A stretch of DNA of 64,000 nucleotides from Sporosarcina luteola (GCF_023715585.1 NZ_JAMBOK010000001.1:1178001-1242000), one strand, 5' to 3'; numbered from the stretch's first letter, positions 46,126-55,650 are shown. Numbers and translations are program-made. Notes: generated by a model from the letters alone, not told the origin.

Positions 46126-47402
46126 TGGGCTCCCCCTTTCCGCAGTTGGATCGACTTGGCATGACCCGCCAATCGCTCTGCTTCCGCCAAAATGATAATG
46201 TCATCTGCCACTTCATTGAATGCGTCCTTTGAATAATGGATGATGCTCGACTTTTTAATAAAATCGTAAACACCTAACGGAGACGAGAAAACGGCTGTTC
46301 CGCTAGTAGGCAATGTATGATTTGGTCCCGCCATATAATCTCCCAATGCTTCCGGTGAGAACGGGCCGATGAAAATCGCCCCTGCATTCCGGATGAACGG
46401 CAATTGTTCCATCGGATTTGCCACCATGATTTGCAAATGCTCCGGTGCGATTTCGTTCACTAGTTCGATCGCTTCATTCAGCGAATCAACGACGATGATG
46501 CGACCGAAATCATTTATGGAACAGCGCGCAATCTCCACTCGGTCCATTTCGGGAAGTTGCTCTTCAACTTCCGCCACTAGTTTTTCTGCAAACTGCTCGC
46601 TGGTCGTCACACAAATTGCGGCCGCCCGCTCGTCATGCTCCGCCTGTGATAATAGATCTGCTGCCACAAAACTGGGGTTTGCCGTTTCATCCGCCAACAC
46701 GCAGATTTCACTTGGACCCGCAATCATATCAATTCCAACATCACCGAATACCCATTTTTTCGCCCTTGCAACATATGCATTGCCAGGCCCGGTTATTTTC
46801 ATCACCTTCCGGATTGTTTCAGTGCCGTAAGCCATTGCTGCAATCGCCTGGGCGCCGCCCACTTTATAGACGATGTCCACCCCTGTTTCCTTCGCAGCGA
46901 CCAATACATGCGGGTTCACTTTCCCGTCAGGCTGCGGAGGAGTCGCAATCGCAATATAGCCGACTCCGGCGATTTTTGCGGGGATGGCGTTCATTAGAAC
47001 AGTCGACGGATAGGCTGCCTTCCCGCCAGGCACGTAAATGCCGGCCCGTTCAAGAGGCGTCACTTGCTGACCGAGCAAAACGCCTTTCTCCTGCCGGATG
47101 AACCAAGAGCGTTCTTTCTGCTCTTCATGAAAATTGGTAATCCTCCGTTTTGCTTTCCGGAGTGAGGTGATGAAGTTTTCCGAAACGAGCGTATAGGCTT
47201 CATCGAATTCATCATCTGCAACAATGAAATTCTCCAACTTCACACCATCGAACCGTTCGGTATACAAATGAAGAGCCGCATCCCCGTTCATACGGATATC
47301 GTTGATGATTGAAAGCACTTTCTGGTCAAACTCCAGATCCATGGACTGCTCGTTCCGTTTCTTGATTTCCAACTTATAGTCTTCTGCATTGACGATTTTC
47401 AT
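46122..47402 (-). CDS. hisD: Histidinol dehydrogenase
   Basis: 426 residues. Catalytic Glu-His in EIAPEHLQIM near residue 325; AGPNHTLPTSGTA; metal ligands in LLSQAEHDERAAAICVT and the final GHAKSIQLR. It performs the last two oxidations to histidine. Overlaps hisG and hisB by 4 bp. Confidence 0.95.
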   Translation of the reverse strand: MKIVNAEDYKLEIKKRNEQSMDLEFDQKVLSIINDIRMNGDAALHLYTERFDGVKLENFIVADDEFDEAYTLVSENFITSLRKAKRRITNFHEEQKERSWFIRQEKGVLLGQQVTPLERAGIYVPGGKAAYPSTVLMNAIPAKIAGVGYIAIATPPQPDGKVNPHVLVAAKETGVDIVYKVGGAQAIAAMAYGTETIRKVMKITGPGNAYVARAKKWVFGDVGIDMIAGPSEICVLADETANPSFVAADLLSQAEHDERAAAICVTTSEQFAEKLVAEVEEQLPEMDRVEIARCSINDFGRIIVVDSLNEAIELVNEIAPEHLQIMVANPMEQLPFIRNAGAIFIGPFSPEALGDYMAGPNHTLPTSGTAVFSSPLGVYDFIKKSSIIHYSKDAFNEVADDIIILAEAERLAGHAKSIQLRKGGAQ

Positions 47403-48031
47403 GAATACACCTCCAGCCCCGTCTTGACATCGGCAATGAATTTTTGGATACGCTCTGTTTTGATCGCAAAGCTGGCTTTATTCACAATCAATCTTGCGCT
47501 TACTTCCGCAACATCTTCGATAACAACTAAGCCATTCTCTTTCAATGTTGTACCCGTTTCGACGATGTCGACAATACAATCTGCCAAGCCAATGAGCGGT
47601 GCCAATTCAACCGACCCATTCAGTTCGATAATAGTGGTGCGGATCCCTTTTTGTTCAAAATGGAGTTTTGCGATCTTCGGATACTTCGAAGCAACTGTCA
47701 ACTGGGTCTGTTCGTTGAGCTTTTCCGGAAAACCGGCAACGGACAATTTACATTTCCCTATAGCGAGATCCAACAGTTCATAAACGTCCTTGGGATCTTC
47801 CAATAGAACATCTTTGCCGATCACCCCGATATCCGCAGCGCCTTGCTCTACGTACGTCGGCACATCCACCGCTTTCACGAAAATTAGCTTGATGGAATTC
47901 GAATCATCCATGAAGATAAGCTTTCTGCTTTTATCGGTAAAGTCTGAGAAACAGATATCCGCCTCCTGCAATAGTGCTATCGCCTGATTTGCAATCCTTC
48001 CTTTCGCCATCGCAACAGTCAAACAATCCAT
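47399..48031 (-). CDS. hisG: ATP phosphoribosyltransferase, short form
   Basis: 210 residues, the short type that lacks the regulatory C-terminal domain and needs HisZ. LTVAMAKGRI at the start, DIGVIGKDVLLED, and the PRPP loop ADCIVDIVETGTTLKENG. Its partner hisZ is immediately upstream, consistent with a HisG-HisZ hetero-octamer. First step of the pathway. Confidence 0.95.
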   Translation of the reverse strand: MDCLTVAMAKGRIANQAIALLQEADICFSDFTDKSRKLIFMDDSNSIKLIFVKAVDVPTYVEQGAADIGVIGKDVLLEDPKDVYELLDLAIGKCKLSVAGFPEKLNEQTQLTVASKYPKIAKLHFEQKGIRTTIIELNGSVELAPLIGLADCIVDIVETGTTLKENGLVVIEDVAEVSARLIVNKASFAIKTERIQKFIADVKTGLEVYS

Positions 48032-48990
48032 CAGACATCCTCCTTTTGCTTCTGGTTATCGGAAGCTTTCACTAATGATTCGATTTCACAAGCAAATCCA
48101 ATTGCCGGCAGGTCAGCTCCGAATTCGACGCCCAATTGATCATACCGCCCGCCCATTATTACCGGTTTGCCAAAACGTCCGACATATCCCTGAAAAAGAA
48201 TGCCCGAGTAGTAATCCATCCTGTTGATCAACCCAAAGTCGAGGACGAGATGCTCGTCAATTTCCTTTAACCGGCTGCAAACTTCCTTGATATAGGAAAG
48301 CGTCTCTTCCATACGTGACGTTGTGGAGATTTCTTCTGCGCGTTTAAGCACTTCTTCCGGTTTCCCGTAAAGATGAGGAATTTGCGTAATGGCATGTTTG
48401 ACTGCATCGTCCGCTTCAACGTTTGACAGGAGTTCACCAATCTCAACACTGTTCTTCGCCTGTATACATACTTTCAACTGATCGCTTTGTAATTCCGTTA
48501 ATGGGAGCTGCGACATCATTTCTTGGAAGAAGGCGGTATGCCCAATTTCAATTTTGATGTCATTGAACTCCAAATCCCTCATCGTCTCCAGCGCCAAAAA
48601 TATTGTTTCCGCATCCACATCTGGCGACCGTTTGCAAAAATATTCAATCCCCGCTTGTGTCCGCTCAATTTTCTCAGTCGGGTCGGATGACCGGCGAAAC
48701 ACTTCCTGTATATAATAAAAGCGGTGTTCACTTGTCAGCTTGCGGTGAGCGTGAGACAATTCCTGTGTAATCGGTATTGTCACATCGGGTCTAAGGACAA
48801 GAACGTCTCCAGATGGATCGATCACTTTCACCATCTCTTTTCGGTTAACGGAACTCGTCACTTTGCAATAAAGATCATATCGTTCGAAAGCCGGTGTTGT
48901 AATCCGTTGGAACCCATATGTCGAAAATGAATTGCTTAACGTATTGACTACTTGCTCGAACGTCTCAGCTTCTTTCAATCCGGAATTCAT
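48031..48990 (-). CDS. hisZ: ATP phosphoribosyltransferase regulatory subunit
   Basis: 319 residues from the ATG 7 nt after AGGTGG; an ATG two codons earlier is closer to that site. HisRS-like: MVKVIDPSGDVLVLRPDVTIPI is motif 2-like, RTQAGIEYF, and GGRYDQL near the C-terminus. It lacks the HisRS anticodon domain, so it is the HisZ regulator and not a synthetase. It opens the operon, behind a strong promoter. Confidence 0.92.
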   Translation of the reverse strand: MNSGLKEAETFEQVVNTLSNSFSTYGFQRITTPAFERYDLYCKVTSSVNRKEMVKVIDPSGDVLVLRPDVTIPITQELSHAHRKLTSEHRFYYIQEVFRRSSDPTEKIERTQAGIEYFCKRSPDVDAETIFLALETMRDLEFNDIKIEIGHTAFFQEMMSQLPLTELQSDQLKVCIQAKNSVEIGELLSNVEADDAVKHAITQIPHLYGKPEEVLKRAEEISTTSRMEETLSYIKEVCSRLKEIDEHLVLDFGLINRMDYYSGILFQGYVGRFGKPVIMGGRYDQLGVEFGADLPAIGFACEIESLVKASDNQKQKEDV

Positions 48991-49020
48991 GTGCATACCA
49001 CCTTTACTTCATTACTTTAC

Positions 49021-49068
49021 TACGTTAAAGTTATAACGTACTATAAGTCTATTTTTTTCATTTGTCAA
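49021..49068 (-). promoter_or_regulatory. his operon promoter with candidate operator
   Basis: On the minus strand TTGACA (49063-49068), a 17-bp spacer, TATAGT (49040-49045). Directly downstream is TACGTTA-N6-TAACGTA (49021-49040), a perfect inverted repeat covering the expected start site. This is a strong candidate for a repressor site of the his operon and perhaps of the divergent hisJ. No T-box leader fits in the 30 bp left before hisZ. Confidence 0.72.
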
Positions 49069-49086
49069 CTGATAGGAGGATTTTTT

Positions 49087-49881
49087 ATGTTTGATTACCA
49101 CATGCATAGTTCATTTTCGGGAGATTGTAATGTTGATATGGAGGAGATGGTGAAAGGGGCAATTGCAAAAGGCCTTTCAGAAATCTGTTTCACGGAACAT
49201 ATCGATTATGATTATCCCGATGATTCGATTGAATTTGATTTTGATAAACGGAAATATGGGGAGCGGATTGATGAATTGCGCAATCGGTATAATGGGGAAA
49301 TCCGCATCAAGAAGGGCGTCGAGATTGGTGTGCAGCCTCATTTATTGGAACGCTATGATGAAATGCTGAAAGCGGAGTCGTTTGATTTCATCATTTGCTC
49401 GATGCATACTGTCGAGCGGAAAGGATTGCATTATGGGGATCTTTTCAAGGGGATTTCGGTGGAGGATGCTTCTTTGAAGTATTACAATGAATTGCTGCAT
49501 TGCGTGAATAACTTTACGAACTATTCCATTTTAGGACATGTTGATTTGATCAAACGGTATGCGCCTGAAGTCATCGACAATGATTTCCATGATGTGTTGC
49601 GTGAAATATTTGGCGTGATCATCCCTGCTGGAAAAGGAATTGAGTTGAATACGTCCGGTGTCCGTTATGGGTTGCCGAATGGATTGCCGAGCCATGATGT
49701 GTTGAAGCTGTATAAGGAATGTGGCGGAGAGATCATTACGCTAGGGTCGGATGCGCATAAGCCAGAAGACATCGCTTTCGATTTCAAGGAGTCGCTAAAG
49801 CTGCTGCAGTCGATCGGTTTTGATTATATTGCAACGTTTGAAGGGTTGAAGCCGACTTTCCATCCGATCGATTCACTTTAA
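49087..49881 (+). CDS. hisJ: Histidinol-phosphatase, PHP family
   Basis: 264 residues from the ATG 7 nt after AGGAGG; the frame runs further back into hisZ without a ribosome site. Metal ligands: DYHMHSSFSGDC, TEHIDYDYP, ICSMHTVERK, HVDLIKRYAPE and LGSDAHKPEDI. PHP histidinol-phosphatases of Bacillales (HisJ/HisK) provide the step missing from the his operon. Divergent from hisZ over a shared regulatory region. Confidence 0.93.
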   Translation: MFDYHMHSSFSGDCNVDMEEMVKGAIAKGLSEICFTEHIDYDYPDDSIEFDFDKRKYGERIDELRNRYNGEIRIKKGVEIGVQPHLLERYDEMLKAESFDFIICSMHTVERKGLHYGDLFKGISVEDASLKYYNELLHCVNNFTNYSILGHVDLIKRYAPEVIDNDFHDVLREIFGVIIPAGKGIELNTSGVRYGLPNGLPSHDVLKLYKECGGEIITLGSDAHKPEDIAFDFKESLKLLQSIGFDYIATFEGLKPTFHPIDSL

Positions 49882-49904
49882 TCAAATTGGAACGTGCATG
49901 GTAG

Positions 49905-50336
49905 GCGCGCTTTGGGCGTAGGAACTGCTTGCTTTGGGCGCGGATCCGCTTTCTTGAGCGCGGAACTACTTTCTTGAGCGCAATACCATAGTCTTGAGCG
50001 CGGAAACGCATTGTTGAGCGCGATACCGCATTCTTTGAGCGCGATACCGCATTCTTTGAGCGCGATACCGCATTCTTTGAGCGCGATACCGTATTCTTTG
50101 AGCGCGATACCACATTCTTTGAGCGCGATACCGTATTCTTTGAGCGCGATACCACATTCTTTGAGCGCGATACCACATTCTTTGAGCGCGATACCGCATT
50201 CTTTGAGCGCGATACCGCATTCTTGAGCGCGATACCGCATTCTTGAGCGCGATACCGCATTCTTTTAGCGCGATACCGCATTCTTTGAGCGCGATACCGC
50301 ATTCTTGAGCGCAATACCACTTTCTGCTTTCTTGAG
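49905..50336 (+). repeat. 20/21-bp array, TTTGAGCGCG core (~21 units)
   Basis: The first two cores (49911, 49933) read TTTGGGCG as in the 31.4-kb array; after that the core is (T)TTGAGCGCG followed by ATACCGCATTC. Units at 49953-50014 are 20 bp, those after ~50034 are 21 bp through one added T, and the last few return to 20. It fills the gap from just after the hisJ stop to the terminator of the convergent gene. The open frames in it (peptides such as LSAIPHS) result from the period and are not genes. Confidence 0.92.
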
Positions 50337-50373
50337 CGCAAAACAGCCCGCGTCCAGAGCGGGCTGTTTTGCA
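50337..50373 (-). terminator. Terminator of the YdcF-like gene
   Basis: AAAACAGCCCGC, loop, GCGGGCTGTTTT; perfect stem, T4 on the minus strand, 8 bp after the stop at 50380. It may also serve hisJ. Confidence 0.85.
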
Positions 50374-50379
50374 TCACTA

Positions 50380-50961
50380 TCACTTTCCAACAATAACCGT
50401 CTTAATTAGTGCGAACCTTTCCCTTGTGTGCTGCTTCGCGACAACCGACTTCGGTGTCTTCGCAGGTAAGGCGTCCGTTTCCAAACCGAGGCCATCCGCG
50501 ATCATACGTGCGCGCGTTAAATGGAAATCGCTTGTTATAAGTGTGACCGCATTTACATCTTCCGGCAGCAGCTTCTTCGAATAAAGGATGTTCTCATACG
50601 TCGATGTGGACTCGGTTTCAAGCAGCAGCCGTTCTTCTGCCACGCCTCTTTCCACCAAGTATCGACGCATCGCTTCCCCTTCTGCGATGTCTTCATCCGG
50701 ACCTTGGCCGCCCGATAAGATGAATTTTACGTCCGGATAGGTTTCTGCATAAGATAGCGCTTCTTCCAACCGATAGCGCAAAGTGAGCGAGGGCGTCTCC
50801 CCGTTCACCTTAGCGCCTAGGATGATGGCATATTCCAACGAACCGTCCGCCAATGGCTTCATCCCATCCGCCATCCATTTGCCCAACAACAGCCAAGTCG
50901 TCACTCCGATTAATGCGACTGCGATTACGATTGTCATCCCCAACTTCTTTATCTTCTTCAC
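50380..50961 (-). CDS. YdcF/SanA-like DUF218 membrane protein
   Basis: 193 residues. One N-terminal helix (MTIVIAVALIGVTTWLLLG), then an extracytoplasmic DUF218 domain: YAIILGAKVNGETPSLTLRYR, FILSGGQGPDEDIAEG, ESTSTYENILYSK and TSDFHLTRARMIA. The conserved Ser/Arg/Glu/His positions of the family are in place. DUF218 proteins have been linked to envelope integrity and vancomycin tolerance; the reaction is unknown. Confidence 0.85.
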   Translation of the reverse strand: MKKIKKLGMTIVIAVALIGVTTWLLLGKWMADGMKPLADGSLEYAIILGAKVNGETPSLTLRYRLEEALSYAETYPDVKFILSGGQGPDEDIAEGEAMRRYLVERGVAEERLLLETESTSTYENILYSKKLLPEDVNAVTLITSDFHLTRARMIADGLGLETDALPAKTPKSVVAKQHTRERFALIKTVIVGK

Positions 50962-51024
50962 TTGATCACCTATTCAAGTTCGTTTTAGTATATGAGAGCG
51001 GAGGTGGAGAAATGGCTGATTCAG

Positions 51025-51699
51025 TCACAATAGCTGTTTCACTTCAATTCCCCGTTCCTTCAGCAATGTTGGATAAAATGGATCGTCACCGATGGAATAG
51101 ACACGGTCGCAGATATTTATAATTTCATCCATATCGTGCGATGTATACAAAATCATCTTTCCTTCCTTCTTTGCCAAATTCAATAAATAGCTGCCGATTT
51201 CCGTTTTTGATTTCAAATCAATGCCTACCGTTGGTTCGTCCAATAAAAGAAGAATCGGATCATGCAATAGGCTGATCGCCAAATTGAGCTTGCGCTTCAT
51301 TCCACCGGACAGCGAATGGACCGGCTCCTTCCACTGTGTCAGCTGCATATCGAGACAGAGTTTCCTGCACTCCTTCGGCGACCTTCGCTTCCACGAAAGC
51401 CTTTCGAAAAAACGCAGATTCTCTTCGACTGTATACTCTTCCCAGACAGAAATATCCTGTGGCACATAACCGATGATCTGACGTAATTGCTTGAAATCAT
51501 CCTTATACCGCTTACCATCTAAACGCAATTCGCCAGCTGTAGGTTCCATTGCCGTAGCCAAAATTTGCAATAATGTCGATTTTCCGGCACCGTTCTCTCC
51601 CACCAACCCGACAATTTCCCCTTCTTTCATTTGTAATGAAACATCTTTCAAGACACTTTTTCGTTTATACCGTTTTTGGACACCTTCTACTTCAAGCAA
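51025..51699 (-). CDS. ABC-2 type transporter, ATPase
   Basis: 224 residues. Walker A GENGAGKSTL, Q-loop YVPQDISVWEEYT, signature HSLSGGMKRKLNLAISLL, Walker B LLLLDEPTVGIDLKSK, H-loop YTSHDMDE. The LSGGMKRK signature and short length fit exporters of the NatA/CcmA type. Overlaps the upstream permease by 8 bp; last gene of a four-gene operon. Confidence 0.93.
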   Translation of the reverse strand: MLEVEGVQKRYKRKSVLKDVSLQMKEGEIVGLVGENGAGKSTLLQILATAMEPTAGELRLDGKRYKDDFKQLRQIIGYVPQDISVWEEYTVEENLRFFERLSWKRRSPKECRKLCLDMQLTQWKEPVHSLSGGMKRKLNLAISLLHDPILLLLDEPTVGIDLKSKTEIGSYLLNLAKKEGKMILYTSHDMDEIINICDRVYSIGDDPFYPTLLKERGIEVKQLL

Positions 51700-52822
51700 T
51701 CCGCTTTCCTCCTTTCACCAACCAGACAGCCAGCATCAGAAGCAATAACATAAGCCATACCACCGGAATCGTCGTCATCATCAATGAACGTACAGGACTG
51801 ATTATTTCCACCCATTGCCACTTTCGGGAGAAGGCATCGAGCGGTATGACAGCGCCACCAGTGACTGTCAATAGAAGAGCCGCGGCAATTCCCGTCATGT
51901 AATACACGAACACTTGACGATAAACGATCGCAAGCAAAAATGCAAACAGATTCAGAGTCAGTCTGAAAGCGAGCATCGGAAGGAGTAAAGACAAAGTAAC
52001 CGGTTCCTGTAAAATGAAGTGGAAGACAAGTAAAGTAAGCCCATCCGACACCAACGTCAATAATGAATACAAGCCTAGCATCCATAAAGCATGGCGTTTA
52101 AACGTTGTTGAGGAATACAGCCATCTCACTTGCATGGAAGGTCGGCTTTCCTTGAGCATCCAATCAAACAAGAAAAATGTCGAAATGATAGCGAAAAATG
52201 CCCAGACTGCTCTGCTGTTCAAGAAGTCCATCGGCTTTTCATCGTTCTGCCCTGCTTGCTTGCCGTACGAAAAACTTGTTTTAAGAAGGCTCTCGTTCCT
52301 TTGCTTCTCTTCACTTCTCTCGATAATTTCTTCATAATCCCATTCATCATCCATTCCATAATTATGGAACAACTGCTGGATGACCATCGCTGCTTTCGAC
52401 CTCGAAATATCTTGCTGGGCCAGTGACATGACCATTTCCGAAATTGCCGGATAGGCGAAAGACCGATTGGATGAATAAGCTTCAATCAACCCATTCCGAC
52501 GATTCGCTGCCACAGATTCGCTGTAGTCTTCCCGTATGACAAATGCACTGTCAAGTTCATGCTGCTTCAACTTATACAACGCATCGTCGAGCTCCATATA
52601 ACGGACTGACAACATATCATTTTTCTCAATTTCATGTGCCAACTGCCTTGCCAATGGAGATGAATCTTCAACAATGAGCGCAATCGGCACCTTCGCCTCT
52701 TCCTGCAAAGCACCGAATGTCTTCATGACAAAAACCGTCAGTAGAATCGGAACGAGCATCCAACAGACGACGCTTTTCCATTCATTTTTCAGCCGATAAA
52801 ATTGTGCGGGCATTCGAATCAT
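51692..52822 (-). CDS. ABC-2 type transporter, permease 1
   Basis: About 376 residues from the ATG 5 nt after GGTGG, which overlaps the upstream permease stop by 4 bp. One helix near the start (CWMLVPILLTVFVMKTF), a ~180-residue extracytoplasmic loop, then five to six helices: the ABC2_membrane_3 layout of large exporters. It pairs with the second permease as a heterodimer. Confidence 0.88.
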   Translation of the reverse strand: MIRMPAQFYRLKNEWKSVVCWMLVPILLTVFVMKTFGALQEEAKVPIALIVEDSSPLARQLAHEIEKNDMLSVRYMELDDALYKLKQHELDSAFVIREDYSESVAANRRNGLIEAYSSNRSFAYPAISEMVMSLAQQDISRSKAAMVIQQLFHNYGMDDEWDYEEIIERSEEKQRNESLLKTSFSYGKQAGQNDEKPMDFLNSRAVWAFFAIISTFFLFDWMLKESRPSMQVRWLYSSTTFKRHALWMLGLYSLLTLVSDGLTLLVFHFILQEPVTLSLLLPMLAFRLTLNLFAFLLAIVYRQVFVYYMTGIAAALLLTVTGGAVIPLDAFSRKWQWVEIISPVRSLMMTTIPVVWLMLLLLMLAVWLVKGGKRIA

Positions 52823-54042
52823 CGACTCCACCTCTCTTTCCAGCTGAACGACATCCACAAGACTAGAAATGCAATAAACGAATAGATAGCCATGGATGTG
52901 TAATCTGCATAATTACGGCCTTCAAGCACTAGATCCATCATCCACCCAAGGGCGATCGGTGAAAATAAATAGGAAAGGAGTCCTTGGATTGACTGGGGAA
53001 AGTACAATGTCGGAATCAATGCCCCACTTATCAGAACGATGCTAAAAACAAAGATGCATTGCAAAAACAGCCCAATCTTCTTAGACGGAAGCCATGTATC
53101 AATTACTGCAATACCACAAAGTAGAATAAAGGCGTATAACAACGTAAATAAACCGAATCGCATCATGTCCACAGCGTAAAATTCAAATTTCAGCAATTGA
53201 ATCAGTATGAAAAATGCAACTCCAGCAAGCAGTGTACTAACGAGAAACGAAACGAGCAATCTCCCCGCCACCCGCTGGCCAACGCTGACACCAAGTAGTT
53301 TCATCCTAACGGCCATCGACTTCGACTCAACATCAACCAGTACGATGTAAAACGATAACAGCCAGACGGAATAGATGATGAACCAACCCGATAACATAAA
53401 ATAATTTATAGGTGATGATGTTGCCGAGTTCTTCAATACTTCTTCATCCAGCAGTTTATCCTTGCCTAACGTAAAGAGCGTGAAATCGACGAATTGCTCA
53501 AACATCATATCCATCCGCTCTTCGCGAGGCATCGGAGTCTCCTTTGCATAGTCATTGATCACCAAAATATTCGCTTGTGCGGCAGCAATGTACCTGGCCA
53601 AACTATCGACTAGCTGTTTCGCAATGAAGCTGTCGATCGGCCTGGAAGGGTTGCCGACCATCGGGATTGTCACTGATTCCCCTTCATAAAGGTCTTCGGT
53701 AAAGTTTTTCGGCAATGCAAATGACGTGCTGATTTCATCTCTTTCAATTAACCGTCCAGCTTCCTCGCTCGAAGCCGTAATGATTTCTATGTAGTTTTGT
53801 CCGCTAGCTGTATCCGTCAGCAACGTGCTGATTAACTTCGATTCCTTCGTTTGATCCTCATCAATCAATGCAACGCGGATCGGAGAGTTCTCGGCTGGAA
53901 TGAGTAAACCTGCAGCAAGCCCCACTAACAATCCGATCAAAATAACTGGAAATAGAAAAAAAAGAAGAAGGGTCGCCCGCTTCTTCTTCAGCTGTTTCAA
54001 GTATTCATTCGTGAAGAACAGCACTTTTCGTACTGATTGCAT
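52819..54042 (-). CDS. ABC-2 type transporter, permease 2
   Basis: 407 residues from the ATG 5 nt after GGAAGTGG. Same layout as permease 1: helix LLLFFLFPVILIGLLVGL, a long outside loop, then about six helices with VLISGALIPTLYFPQSI near the end. It sits 18 bp after the DUF6583-like gene. Substrate unknown. Confidence 0.88.
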   Translation of the reverse strand: MQSVRKVLFFTNEYLKQLKKKRATLLLFFLFPVILIGLLVGLAAGLLIPAENSPIRVALIDEDQTKESKLISTLLTDTASGQNYIEIITASSEEAGRLIERDEISTSFALPKNFTEDLYEGESVTIPMVGNPSRPIDSFIAKQLVDSLARYIAAAQANILVINDYAKETPMPREERMDMMFEQFVDFTLFTLGKDKLLDEEVLKNSATSSPINYFMLSGWFIIYSVWLLSFYIVLVDVESKSMAVRMKLLGVSVGQRVAGRLLVSFLVSTLLAGVAFFILIQLLKFEFYAVDMMRFGLFTLLYAFILLCGIAVIDTWLPSKKIGLFLQCIFVFSIVLISGALIPTLYFPQSIQGLLSYLFSPIALGWMMDLVLEGRNYADYTSMAIYSFIAFLVLWMSFSWKERWSR

Positions 54043-54060
54043 ACAGTCCACTTCCAATCA

Positions 54061-55650
54061 TCAGAAGTTTTCAAGCTCACTTTGGAGGTCGCCCATAAGA
54101 TCAGTAACCCACTTCTCAAACTCTCGAGCCAACTCATCTCCAAGGTCATCCATTTCGTCACTGCTCATCTTGCCGACATCTACAGTGTTTTTGGATTCAT
54201 CCGGCATCTCCACTTTTTTCACGATTTTCCCTTCCTGTTTCAAGCGAAGGTGAATATCAGTTGTAGATATCGCTCCGGATGGGTCGATGATTGTGAACTC
54301 GTGATCCGCCTTCATCGTATCTTTTTCATGAGTCGCTTTTCCGCTCCAAACGAGTTTAGGAGAAAAGCCTTCGTCGTCAACGGAGATTTCCCGATTGAAT
54401 TTACGGTCTTTCCCATCCAGCTCTTCTTTCCCTTTATACGTAATGGAAACATCTTCTGCGTTGATGGTAATCGTATCGTCCGATTTCCCATCTTTCCACG
54501 TTAAATCACCCTTGAAATTGACGATCTTCTCTTCCTGCATTTGAGGGCCCGTGCCTGTGAATGAGTAATCCCATTTCTGTCCGGATTTCTCCAATAATTG
54601 GGCACCTTCGAACTTCAATGTGGCGATTTCACCTTTGGTTTCACCGATAGACATGACGAATTCCCGCTTCACAATGCTGTTCGACTTATGCCAGATTGTC
54701 GATTCGATTCCATTCGGAATTTGCCATCCATTGACTTCTTTGATCGCTTCTTCCATTGAATCCTCAAAATCACCAATCAACTCTGTCAGTTTTTGATCGG
54801 AAACATCTTCAGTCATTGTAGAAAATGCAATTTGTTCTTTCAAAAGCGCCTTCAATTTTTCATCATCACGCGCTTTCTTGAATAAATCCACGAGAAGAGA
54901 CTTTACTTGTTCTTCGGAAAGTTTCATTTCCACTTTTTCAGTCTTCATCTTCTCCCCGAATACATCAATCTCTTCTTTATCACTTGTGAACGCATCCTCA
55001 GGCAGCTCATGATAGAGGTATTCCATATACTCCTCTTTCACGTATTTCTGGAATTCTCCGTCCATGGAAAATTGCTCTTCAAACATGCGGGATAGTCCAA
55101 GTTTTTCCGGACCTTCATAAAAAGCGTCAGTTTCCCTCATCATTTTCCCGAAGTCCTCATCCATGAAAAACAGCAGCTTATCCGTGAACGGCAATGCCGC
55201 CAACATTTTTTCAGGTGTAAAATACAATGTCACGAATTCAGTTGAAATAGTGCCGAATTTTCCGCTGAAATTCATTTCCCATTCCTTTTCCACAGGATCC
55301 TTCACTTGTGTCATGGAAATAGTCGTGTTATTGAGAATCCTCTGCAGCTCTGCCATATCATACCCCGCGCTTGGATCATCCCATTGTGCAGATAAATCAT
55401 AAGTAGTTTTAACGGGCTTTTTCTTTTGGACGTCCATCCAATCTACCTCATTTTTATAACGCTCTTCAAATAGGTCTCCGACTTGAGTGAACGTCTTTGT
55501 CTCGGCCAACAAGTATTTGACTTTTGGTGACTTATTAAATAAGAAGAAAGCGGAAACGGCGCCGGCACCAATTACTAGTACGGCTGTCAGCACGGCAATC
55601 AATAATACGGGCGATTTCCTCTTTGGTTTCTTTTCTTGAACATTCTCCAC
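54061..55650 (-). CDS. DUF6583-like membrane-anchored extracytoplasmic protein
   Basis: 529 residues. Basic N-terminus (KKPKRKS), one helix (VLLIAVLTAVLVIGAGAVSAFFLF), then about 490 residues outside the cell, rich in beta strands and charged residues; it begins SPKVKYLLAETKTFTQVGDL. I place it in DUF6583 from memory of similar Bacillales proteins. It is first in an operon with an ABC-2 ATPase and two permeases, so it is probably an accessory or the carrier's outside partner. The role is unknown. Confidence 0.7.
   Translation of the reverse strand: MENVQEKKPKRKSPVLLIAVLTAVLVIGAGAVSAFFLFNKSPKVKYLLAETKTFTQVGDLFEERYKNEVDWMDVQKKKPVKTTYDLSAQWDDPSAGYDMAELQRILNNTTISMTQVKDPVEKEWEMNFSGKFGTISTEFVTLYFTPEKMLAALPFTDKLLFFMDEDFGKMMRETDAFYEGPEKLGLSRMFEEQFSMDGEFQKYVKEEYMEYLYHELPEDAFTSDKEEIDVFGEKMKTEKVEMKLSEEQVKSLLVDLFKKARDDEKLKALLKEQIAFSTMTEDVSDQKLTELIGDFEDSMEEAIKEVNGWQIPNGIESTIWHKSNSIVKREFVMSIGETKGEIATLKFEGAQLLEKSGQKWDYSFTGTGPQMQEEKIVNFKGDLTWKDGKSDDTITINAEDVSITYKGKEELDGKDRKFNREISVDDEGFSPKLVWSGKATHEKDTMKADHEFTIIDPSGAISTTDIHLRLKQEGKIVKKVEMPDESKNTVDVGKMSSDEMDDLGDELAREFEKWVTDLMGDLQSELENF

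Noticed and set aside
48031..48990. Histidyl-tRNA synthetase
   Set aside because: Too short, lacks the anticodon-binding domain and stands beside short-form hisG; it is HisZ.
48991..49086. T-box or attenuator leader before the his operon
   Set aside because: Only about 30 bp lie between the predicted start site and hisZ, too short for such RNAs.
49784..50383. Open frames in the TTGAGCGCG array
   Set aside because: Same cause: 21-bp period. The 20-bp units break any single frame, and both strands are open.
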